This document shows positions 51,781 through 58,477 of a stretch of DNA of 64,000 nt, piece after piece. The position numbers were made by a program, and so were the translations under genes. The stretch is taken from the NCBI RefSeq assembly GCF_004803755.1, contig NZ_CP032311.1, forward strand, positions 5,038,501 to 5,102,500, in the 5' to 3' direction. The stretch's first letter is position 1. Every line of letters starts with the position of its first letter. Under the pieces are notes generated by a model. The model had not been told where the DNA came from. It searched no databases and worked only from the letters and a program-made list of their open reading frames with translations. This DNA comes from Pseudomonas sp. DG56-2. Lineage in GTDB: Bacteria > Pseudomonadota > Gammaproteobacteria > Pseudomonadales > Pseudomonadaceae.

Positions 51781-52728
51781 ATGCAAAAAAACATCACTTC
51801 GCTAGGCGCTTTGAACTGGGACGACCTGAAGTTTTTTCTGGAGGTAGCCCGTACCCGCAAGGCCAGCAGCGCGGCCAAGCGCCTCGGGGTGGACTACACC
51901 ACGGTGTCCCGACGCATCAGTTCGCTGGAAAGCGCATTGGGCACCCTGCTCTTCGAGAAATCGCGGACCAACGGCTTTGTCCTGACCGCTGAGGGCCAGC
52001 GCCTGCTCAGCTACGCCGAGTCGATCGAAAGCACCCTGCACATGGCTTGCGAACAGGTATCGGGCTCCGGCGTGGCGCTGTCCGGGCATGTGCGCATGGG
52101 CTGCACCGAAGGCTTTGGCAGTTTTTTTGTTACACCGCAGTTGAGCCACTTCGTCGATGCCTACCCGGCTATCTCGGTGGACATCCTGCCGCTGCCGCAT
52201 TTCATCAGCCTGTCCAAGCGCGAAGCAGACATCGTCATCGCCCTGGAACGACCAGAGCACGGTCCCTACGTATGCTGCAAATTGTGCGACTACCGCCTGC
52301 GCCTATACGCCACCCAGGAATATCTGGACAGCCATGAACCAATCACCCGCAGCAGCGACCTGGCGCGTCATCAATTCATCAGCTACGTCGACGACCTGGC
52401 CTTCAGCTCGGAGTTGCTGTACCTGGCCAACCTGATCCCCTCCGCCAGTGCCAATCTGCGCAGCACCAGCGTGATCGCCCAGTACGTGGCGGCTCAACAG
52501 GGCCGTGGGCTGGCGATCCTGCCCTGCTTTCTGGCCGCACAAGACCCACGCCTGGTAGCGATACTGCCCGATGAGGTGGAGATTACCCGGCAATTCTGGA
52601 TGTACTGCCGCGAGGACTTGCGCAAGTTGAAGCGGATTACCCTGTTGTGGGATTACATCCGTGGGGTGACCGAGCGCAACGCACCGCTGTTGATGGGCGA
52701 GTCGCGCACGATGAGCTTCGCCGACTGA
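51781..52728 (+). CDS. LysR-family regulator, probable controller of mmsAB
   Basis: A 315-residue protein from ATG 51781. The helix-turn-helix [24 protein letters not shown] is clear; the effector domain follows, ending [13 protein letters not shown]. Divergent from mmsA with 137 bases between starts. The last 100 bases or so of the gene are repeated twice downstream, with the third copy ending in TAG against the yfiB stop codon. The resident end therefore may have come with the inserted segment. Confidence 0.88.
   Translation: MQKNITSLGALNWDDLKFFLEVARTRKASSAAKRLGVDYTTVSRRISSLESALGTLLFEKSRTNGFVLTAEGQRLLSYAESIESTLHMACEQVSGSGVALSGHVRMGCTEGFGSFFVTPQLSHFVDAYPAISVDILPLPHFISLSKREADIVIALERPEHGPYVCCKLCDYRLRLYATQEYLDSHEPITRSSDLARHQFISYVDDLAFSSELLYLANLIPSASANLRSTSVIAQYVAAQQGRGLAILPCFLAAQDPRLVAILPDEVEITRQFWMYCREDLRKLKRITLLWDYIRGVTERNAPLLMGESRTMSFAD
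52614..52728 (+). repeat. lysR 3'-end repeat, copy 1 (functional end of lysR)
   Basis: AGGACTTGCGCAAGTTGAAGCGGATTACC... to the stop. Compared with copy 3 it differs at about six of 99 positions from AAGCGG to the stop, including a Trp/Arg codon (TGG versus CGG). Confidence 0.85.
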
Positions 52729-52731
52729 TAG

Positions 52732-52854
52732 CTCTTCAACAAATCAGGTAGCGGTGCAGACAACTCCCCTAAAGGCGTGGCACAGATTGTGAAGGAATGG
52801 CGTGCTGCTCAGGGCCTGCCGGGATTCAAAGACCAACGAATGGATTGTAAGTGA
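52732..52854 (+). pseudogene. C-terminal remnant of a DNase-bacteriocin immunity gene
   Basis: The frame right after the lysR stop reads ...SGSGADNSPKGVAQIVKEWRAAQGLPGFKD, the last 30 or so residues of an Im9-type immunity protein, then runs on through a lost stop codon to TGA at 52854. The first half, with the start, is missing. The DNA encoding VKEWRAAQGLPGFKD is nearly identical to that of the two intact copies. Confidence 0.8.
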
Positions 52855-52889
52855 GCGCATGGAACTCGCTGAATTAATTGGTAGAAACC

Positions 52890-53138
52890 ATGAAAAACAC
52901 AATCAGCGACTACACAGAAAACGAATTTGTAGACCTGCTACAGCGCATCATTAGTCACGATGACACGCAGCCGGAAGTGGACAAGCTAGTGTTCCACTTT
53001 GAAGAGGTGAGCGAGCACCCTGCTGGGTCTGATTTGATTTTCTACCCAGAAGACGATGCCGATGATTCAGCGGCTGGCATTACGCAAACGGTGAAAGAAT
53101 GGCGTGCTACTCAGGGCCTGCCGGGATTCAAAGACTGA
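52890..53138 (+). CDS. colicin/pyocin DNase immunity protein (Im9-like), orphan copy 1
   Basis: An 82-residue acidic protein from ATG 52890 (MKNTISDYTENEF). The family core is clear: SEHPAGSDLIFYP is the toxin-binding helix III region and GITQTVKEWRATQGLPGFKD the C-terminus, as in Im2/7/8/9 and pyocin S-type immunity proteins. It should bind and block an HNH DNase toxin. No toxin gene stands upstream; an immunity remnant does. A possible TTG start 12 bases earlier is less likely. Base composition is more AT-rich than its neighbours, which suggests transfer. Confidence 0.9.
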   Translation: MKNTISDYTENEFVDLLQRIISHDDTQPEVDKLVFHFEEVSEHPAGSDLIFYPEDDADDSAAGITQTVKEWRATQGLPGFKD

Positions 53139-53189
53139 CGAATGGATTGCGAGCGAGCGCATGGAACTCACTGAAAATTGGTAGAGCCT

Positions 53190-53225
53190 ATGAGAAACAC
53201 ACTCTGCCATTGCGTCTGTAGTGAT
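53190..53225 (+). pseudogene. start fragment of an immunity gene
   Basis: ATGAGAAACACACTCTGCCA matches the first seven codons of the immunity genes (MKNTISD) and then breaks into TTGCGTCTGTAGTGAT and the lysR repeat. A near-identical fragment is at 53800-53835. Confidence 0.6.
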
Positions 53226-53311
53226 AGGACTTGGAAGCGGATTACCCTGTTGCGGGATTACATCCGCGGGGTGACGGAGCGCATCACGCCATTGCTGATG
53301 GGCGAGTCGCG
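53226..53311 (+). repeat. lysR 3'-end repeat, copy 2 (internal, truncated)
   Basis: AGGACTTGGAAGCGGATTACCCTG... to GGCGAGTCGCG. It lacks nine bases found in copy 1 (between AGGACTT and GAAGCGG) and breaks off into the IS66-type remnant before the end of lysR. Confidence 0.85.
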
Positions 53312-53316
53312 GGACG

Positions 53317-53438
53317 CGGGGGCAACGCCAACACATTATGCCTGTGTAATCGTCGGTCCTGACATACCCGCGATAGCGTTCCAGCAAGCGCAACGGTGCG
53401 TCGTGCGCACGGCTGGAGGTGTAATCAAACAACACGAA
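53317..53438 (-). mobile_element. remnant of an IS66-type transposase gene
   Basis: The minus strand encodes TTFVLFDYTSSRAHDAPLRL, then LERYRGYVRTDDYTG, and after a one-base slip YNVLALP. This fits the catalytic region of IS66 TnpC (VLFDY..SRA...LL.GYRGYL.TDDY.GYN). About 40 codons remain; both ends and all terminal repeats are gone. Confidence 0.65.
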
Positions 53439-53439
53439 C

Positions 53440-53484
53440 GTCGTAACCCCCAAACACCACATCGATATTTATAGAAACGGTTAA
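53440..53484 (+). pseudogene. C-terminal 14 codons of an HNH DNase bacteriocin
   Basis: The frame reads VVTPKHHIDIYRNG and stops at TAA 53482-53484, eight bases before the second immunity gene. This matches the end of colicin E9/pyocin HNH nucleases (VTTPKRHIDIHRGK), with Tyr in place of the last His. The place, right before an immunity gene, is the standard toxin-immunity order. The rest of the toxin is replaced by the IS66-type remnant. Confidence 0.7.
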
Positions 53485-53492
53485 CACTGATA

Positions 53493-53747
53493 ATGAAAAA
53501 AGATATCAGCGACTGCACCGAAGACGAATTCATCAGCTTCATGCTCAAGCTGCTGGCTGAAAACAAATCAGCAACTGATGACGTGTTAGATGTTCTGCTG
53601 GACCAATTTTGTGAAGTTACCGGTCATCCAGATGGTACCGACCTCATTTACTACCCAGAAAATGGATCAAGCGGATCGGCGCAAGACGTCACGCGGGTGG
53701 TGAAGGAATGGCGTGCTGCTCAGGGCTTGCCGGGATTCAAAGACTAA
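53493..53747 (+). CDS. colicin/pyocin DNase immunity protein (Im9-like), orphan copy 2
   Basis: An 84-residue acidic protein, MKKDISDCTEDEFISFMLKL, with the toxin-binding region TGHPDGTDLIYYP and the C-terminus VVKEWRAAQGLPGFKD. It differs from copy 1 strongly in the first helices and specificity region (LLAENKSATDDVLDVLLDQF), so it likely protects against a different DNase toxin. It follows the remnant of a toxin end by eight bases. The DNA of the last 16 codons and about 100 bases downstream are nearly identical to those after copy 1. Confidence 0.9.
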   Translation: MKKDISDCTEDEFISFMLKLLAENKSATDDVLDVLLDQFCEVTGHPDGTDLIYYPENGSSGSAQDVTRVVKEWRAAQGLPGFKD

Positions 53748-53799
53748 CGAATGGATTGTGAGCGAATGCATGGAACTCACTGAAAAATTCGTAGAGCCC

Positions 53800-53835
53800 A
53801 TGAGAAACACGATCTGCCATTGCGTCTGTAGTGAT
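53800..53835 (+). pseudogene. start fragment of an immunity gene, second copy
   Basis: ATGAGAAACACGATCTGCCA, as at 53190, then TTGCGTCTGTAGTGAT and the third lysR repeat. Confidence 0.6.
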
Positions 53836-53943
53836 AGGACTTAGAAGCGGATTACCCTGTTGCGGGATTACATCCGCGGGGTGACGGAGCGCAACGCGCC
53901 ACTGTTGATGGGCGAGTCGCGCACGATGAGCTTCGCCGATTAG
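53836..53943 (+). repeat. lysR 3'-end repeat, copy 3 (full end)
   Basis: AGGACTTAGAAGCGG... to GCCGATTAG, encoding [28 protein letters not shown] and a stop. The TAG overlaps the yfiB stop codon on the other strand. This is likely the ancestral end of lysR, left behind when the immunity segment came in. Confidence 0.85.
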
Positions 53944-54440
53944 TCGGAGGCGACAATGATGGCGACCCGGCGGTTTTCCATTCGGCCGGCGCGGGTGTCA
54001 TTGCTGGCCACCGGTACGCGACTGCCCAAGCCTCGGGTTTCGACGTTTTCCGCGCGCATGCCAATGGCCGTGAGCACGTTGGCCACGCTCTTTGCACGAC
54101 GCAGCGACAGTTGCTCGTTGTAGGCCGCCTTGCCGGAAGAATCGGTGTGACCATCAACGCGCACGCGCTGGATGCCCACCGACAACAGCGACGTGCCAAT
54201 ACGCTCGACGATGGCTCGGCTCTCGCTGTTGAGTGAATCCAGGTCGCTACCGAACAATACTTTACCCGACAAGCCGAACTCCCAGCCTTCATCGGTCAAT
54301 TGGAATCCTTGTTGCTTGAGCATGGCGATCTGCTCAGCAGTCAGGCCTTTGGGTGGTGTGCTCTGGCAACCCGCCAGGGCCAGCAGCATCAGGGCCAGCC
54401 AGATAAAGTGAGAACGTAGATATTGACTCAGGTGTGTCAC
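53940..54440 (-). CDS. yfiB: OmpA-family lipoprotein YfiB
   Basis: A 166-residue outer-membrane lipoprotein. The lipobox LALAGC puts the acylated Cys at 25. The peptidoglycan-binding OmpA domain has VDGHTDSSGKAAYNEQLSLRRAKSV. In P. aeruginosa YfiB senses envelope stress and traps YfiR, which frees YfiN to make c-di-GMP. It is the last gene of yfiRNB, three bases after yfiN. Confidence 0.92.
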   Translation of the reverse strand: MTHLSQYLRSHFIWLALMLLALAGCQSTPPKGLTAEQIAMLKQQGFQLTDEGWEFGLSGKVLFGSDLDSLNSESRAIVERIGTSLLSVGIQRVRVDGHTDSSGKAAYNEQLSLRRAKSVANVLTAIGMRAENVETRGLGSRVPVASNDTRAGRMENRRVAIIVASD

Positions 54441-54443
54441 GGT

Positions 54444-55715
54444 TCAGCTCCTGTTTTTTACTTGATTGGCAGAGTGCTCCGTCTCTGCCGTTTGCCACTG
54501 GCCTCGGGTGTTGCGTTTGGCCTGGTACATCGCCGCATCGGCGGCTTGAAGCAAGTCCGATGGCGTCAGACCATCATCCGGGAAATAGGCAATACCGACA
54601 CTCAACGAGGTGACAATACTTTGTCCTGCCGACAGGTAGATCGGCACATGCATGCTGGCAATGATTTTCTCGGCGATGCGCATGGCATCTTCACGACTGT
54701 GCAGCGGCGCCAGCAGCACGGCAAACTCGTCGCCCCCCAAACGGGCCACCAGGTCACTCTCGCGCAGTTGTGAGCGCACCCGGTTGGCAACACTCACCAG
54801 TACTTCATCGCCCGCGGCATGGCCATGGCTGTCATTGATGTCCTTGAAGTTGTCGCTGTCGAGAAACAGCAGCGCCATGTTCTCCTGGTATTTGCTGGCA
54901 TTGCGCAACGTGCGGCTGAGTCTGCCTTCGAAAAAGGCGCGATTGGGCAAACCGGTCAGACTGTCGTGACTGGCCTTGTGCGCCAGGCTCCGATTCTCGC
55001 GCTGCAGATGGTTCTGCCAGCTTTCCAGTTCGTCGAGCAGGGCATTGAAGTCGTTGCCTAACTCATTGAGTTCGGCAATCTGTGCTGATGGCACGCGGCG
55101 GTCGAAACTGCGCTCGCGGCGCGCAGCGTGGGCGACCGTGGCCAAGCTGCGCAAAGGCCCGACGATATCACCGAACATACGCCGCGACAGGTACAAGGCC
55201 CCCACGACACTGAGCGCTGTGCAAAAAATGATGCCGGCCAAGCCACTGAGCAGGAAGCGCATCAAGCTCCCCCCCTGTCCGATCAATTCGATGCGACCGA
55301 CCTGCTGCCCCTGATGCATTACCGGTAAGGTGACCGGCTCATCCAGCAACATGTGCGCAACTTGTTGTTCCATCCGCGCCAGCAGGCTGTCGTCACTGCG
55401 ATGCCAGCTCGCCATCAGTTGGTTGCTGTCATCGAACACCTTGACGTCGGCCAGTTCTTCCGTGGACGCGATCAAGGCCAGGGCTTCATTGGCCGCGCTG
55501 CTGTCATTGAACACCACGGCGGCCTCGACCGTGTAGTTGATCGAGCGCGCGATCAAGTGCAGGTTGTGGTTGGCATATGACCGCAACGCCAGCACCCCCA
55601 GCAACGTCAGGGAAATACCTGCCAAGCCGACGGCCAGCAAGGCCACGCTCAAATGGCGACGCCCAAGCACCGCACGTAAGGTCGGACGCTGGTTTCCCCA
55701 GCCAAAACCGATCAT
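54444..55715 (-). CDS. yfiN: membrane diguanylate cyclase YfiN (TpbB)
   Basis: A 423-residue protein. TM1 is near 22-45, a periplasmic PAS-like sensor follows to about 155, TM2 near 160-180, HAMP, then GGDEF. The active site LGGDEF is intact and so is the I-site RESD just before it. YfiR represses it from the periplasm. It overlaps yfiR by four bases. Confidence 0.93.
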   Translation of the reverse strand: MIGFGWGNQRPTLRAVLGRRHLSVALLAVGLAGISLTLLGVLALRSYANHNLHLIARSINYTVEAAVVFNDSSAANEALALIASTEELADVKVFDDSNQLMASWHRSDDSLLARMEQQVAHMLLDEPVTLPVMHQGQQVGRIELIGQGGSLMRFLLSGLAGIIFCTALSVVGALYLSRRMFGDIVGPLRSLATVAHAARRERSFDRRVPSAQIAELNELGNDFNALLDELESWQNHLQRENRSLAHKASHDSLTGLPNRAFFEGRLSRTLRNASKYQENMALLFLDSDNFKDINDSHGHAAGDEVLVSVANRVRSQLRESDLVARLGGDEFAVLLAPLHSREDAMRIAEKIIASMHVPIYLSAGQSIVTSLSVGIAYFPDDGLTPSDLLQAADAAMYQAKRNTRGQWQTAETEHSANQVKNRS

Positions 55716-56287
55716 GGATGTGCCGCCCGCCGACGCGACAATTGCAACACAGAGGGGTGGATGCGTACGCCGCTACGCGAGACTGAATCAAGATTGACGT
55801 CGAACGCCACCTGCTGGTCGCTAACACGCAGGCAAAACACACTGCCGACGGTGCAAAGGTCGTCGGCCTCACTGATGCTCAAGACCGGATGACCAGCAAT
55901 GGCACTGAACAACTGGCGTCGTTCATCCTCGCTCATCTGGCCGAGATAAACCGCGTCGCATTCATTGGCAATGCGCGGATCCCCGGCCAGCAAGCGCCTT
56001 ACCACCAATGCACGGCCTGTAGCCTGCGTGGTGCCCTTTACCAGGTCGTCGGTGTACTCGGTGGGGCCAACCAGACACAAACGCAGCTGCGTCGGCTCCA
56101 CCGGCCAGCGCGCGTAGCTGAGTATGCCCAGCACTACCTGAGTTACGGCAGAAGCACGTTGCTCGGCCATACTTGAAGTCTGCGTTGATTCGGCGCAGGC
56201 CAGGGTGGCAAACAGCAAGGAAAAAGCGGCCACCAGCGAGCGCCCAGGACTCGTTACACGTCCCGATGTCGAGGCGGCCACTTTCAT
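55712..56287 (-). CDS. yfiR: periplasmic repressor YfiR (DUF4154)
   Basis: A 191-residue protein with a signal peptide (hydrophobic core LVAAFSLLFATLACA) and the DUF4154 fold. Four cysteines of the mature part (LRLCLVG, NECDAV, DLCTVGSVFC) fit the disulfides that tune YfiR by redox state. It is the first gene of the operon. Together YfiR, YfiN and YfiB link envelope and redox stress to c-di-GMP and biofilm. Confidence 0.92.
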   Translation of the reverse strand: MKVAASTSGRVTSPGRSLVAAFSLLFATLACAESTQTSSMAEQRASAVTQVVLGILSYARWPVEPTQLRLCLVGPTEYTDDLVKGTTQATGRALVVRRLLAGDPRIANECDAVYLGQMSEDERRQLFSAIAGHPVLSISEADDLCTVGSVFCLRVSDQQVAFDVNLDSVSRSGVRIHPSVLQLSRRRAAHP

Positions 56288-56398
56288 GAAGGAAATCTCA
56301 GAACGCTAGAAAATCATGTCGCAACGATAGCACAATGGCCATATTCCCAGTGAGGGAACGCCCTCCTGAAAATCCGCTCAAAGTCCGATTCACCCTGT

Positions 56399-58477
56399 TC
56401 ATACCTGCTCCAGCATGAGTCCGGAGATACGTTTGACCTTGCGACGCACTGCGTCTTCAAACACTCCCTGACGCGGCTCGATTAAAGTAAAACAGCTTTT
56501 TGCCCGGGTAATACCGGTGTAAATCAACTCCTTGGTCAACACCGGATTGAGAACATCGGGCAGCACCAGGGCAGTATGGTCGAACTCGGAGCCCTGGGAT
56601 TTGTGCACGGTCATTGCGTACACGGTTTCCACATCGTTCAGGCGACTAGGCAGTACAAACCGTACGCCGCCGCGGCCGTCATTTCGAGCAAAGGCTACCC
56701 GCAGCACCTGCTGACCAGGCTGTTGCTCATCCGGCAGGCGCAAGGCTATGCCGATGTCGCCATTCATCAAGCCGAGGCCATAGTCGTTGCGCGTCATGAG
56801 TACGGGGCGCCCCTCATACCAAGGCTGATCGACATCGATCAATCCGGCGGCACCCAATACCCGAGCAACACGCTGGTTCAACCCTTCGACGCCCCACGGC
56901 CCCTTACGAACGGCGCACAGCAGCTGGAACGTTTCAAATCCCTGCAACACCGCCATCGCCCAGGCTTCCCAGCGTGGGTCTAGCGCTGGCGTGGCCAGTG
57001 AAGGGCGCTGGCGTCCAATTGCCTGCAAATAGCTGCGATAGCCCTGCGGCCCATCGCTGCTACCCAGACCATCAAGCAGCAGACGGTCGAGGGCGCGGTC
57101 CTGTTCGCCGCGCAGGGTCAAACCGTACACATCATCTTGAGTTTGCTTGAGCAATGCCCGGGCCTGTTCAGCGTCTTGCAGATTGACCAGGCGTGCCAGC
57201 CGGCCAATACCACTGCTCTCACCAAAGCGTCGGGAAAAGCGCAACATCACCACCTGCTGCGCCAGTGGGAATTGCTCACGGCTGCCAGGTTGCAGTTCAC
57301 TGCCCGCCAATGACTCACCACTGATCTGTTCAAGCCAGGCCTGAGTCTGGGGGCTGTAGCGTCCGGCCTCGGCATCGCGGCACAGATCGCCAAGCACGGC
57401 GCCGGCTTCCACCGATGCCAATTGATCCTTGTCGCCCAACAACACCAGACGGGCATGAGCGGGTAGCGCGGCAAGCAGATTGGCCATCATTTCCAGATCG
57501 ATCATCGAGGCTTCGTCGACCACCAATACATCCAACGGCAAAGGGTTGCCCGCGTGATGACGAAAATGCCGCGATCCGGGGCGACTGCCCAACAAGCGGT
57601 GCACGGTCGAGACATCGGTAGGGATGTTTTCCCGCACCTGGGCGTCAACCGACAGACGTTCGACCTGCTGGCCAATCGACTCGGTCAAACGCGCCGCCGC
57701 CTTGCCTGTAGGTGCTGCCAGCCGTATACGCAGCGGCCGTCCGGCCTCTACCGCTGGCGCCTGAAGCAAGGCCAGCAAACGCACCACGGTCGTGGTCTTG
57801 CCGGTACCCGGACCGCCGGTAATGATGCTGAACCCACCGCGTGTGGCCAGGGCACAGGCCAGCTTTTGCCAGTCCACCTGCCTTGCCTGACTGCCCGTGG
57901 CAAACAACTGCGCCAAGCGCGCTGGCAAATCGGATGGAATGGCTTCGACCTGTTCAAGGCGCTGGCGCAAGGCGCCGTCGATCTGTCGTTCATAGGTCCA
58001 GTAACGGCGCAAATACAAGCGCTGGCCACTCAGCACCAAGGGCCGAGCGGCATCTTCCTTCCGGGCACCATTGGCAACCAGACGGCTGTCGGCCAGACGC
58101 TGCAACCAGGTTGCCAAGGTCAGTTGCTCAAGCAATTGCGACGGTAGCAACAAGGGGCCGGCCAGGGCATCACCCTCCGGCGGCAACGACAGGGCAAAGT
58201 CAGGCTCGGCCAACGTTTCGCCCAGGTCCAGGCAAACATGGCCATGCCCCAACTGATGGCTGGCAAGCGCTGCGGCGAGCAGGACCAGGGAATCACCTTG
58301 CGGGTCCAACTCCTCGAGGAATCCGACAAAAGCCCGGTCCAGGGCGCGCAGCCAATTGCGCTCAACCCAGCGATCAAGCAGCGCGAGCAGATCGGCACTG
58401 TTATTCAATGGCTCAAGTGCCGCCAAATGCCGGGCATCCAGCGGTGTCGGCAGCAGATCATCGAGCGTACGGCTCAT
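56399..58477 (-). CDS. recD: exodeoxyribonuclease V subunit alpha
   Basis: A 692-residue superfamily 1B helicase (5'-3'). Walker A GGPGTGKTTTVVRLL, Walker B VVDEASMIDLEMM and C-terminal TVHKSQGSEFDHTALVLP are intact. It works as the fast motor of RecBCD in double-strand break repair. It overlaps recB by four bases (ATGA). Confidence 0.96.
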   Translation of the reverse strand: MSRTLDDLLPTPLDARHLAALEPLNNSADLLALLDRWVERNWLRALDRAFVGFLEELDPQGDSLVLLAAALASHQLGHGHVCLDLGETLAEPDFALSLPPEGDALAGPLLLPSQLLEQLTLATWLQRLADSRLVANGARKEDAARPLVLSGQRLYLRRYWTYERQIDGALRQRLEQVEAIPSDLPARLAQLFATGSQARQVDWQKLACALATRGGFSIITGGPGTGKTTTVVRLLALLQAPAVEAGRPLRIRLAAPTGKAAARLTESIGQQVERLSVDAQVRENIPTDVSTVHRLLGSRPGSRHFRHHAGNPLPLDVLVVDEASMIDLEMMANLLAALPAHARLVLLGDKDQLASVEAGAVLGDLCRDAEAGRYSPQTQAWLEQISGESLAGSELQPGSREQFPLAQQVVMLRFSRRFGESSGIGRLARLVNLQDAEQARALLKQTQDDVYGLTLRGEQDRALDRLLLDGLGSSDGPQGYRSYLQAIGRQRPSLATPALDPRWEAWAMAVLQGFETFQLLCAVRKGPWGVEGLNQRVARVLGAAGLIDVDQPWYEGRPVLMTRNDYGLGLMNGDIGIALRLPDEQQPGQQVLRVAFARNDGRGGVRFVLPSRLNDVETVYAMTVHKSQGSEFDHTALVLPDVLNPVLTKELIYTGITRAKSCFTLIEPRQGVFEDAVRRKVKRISGLMLEQV

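Noticed and set aside
53178..53474. A 98-codon frame after the first immunity gene
   Set aside because: It is a chimera of an immunity start fragment, a lysR repeat and the antisense of the transposase remnant; no protein family fits it as a whole.
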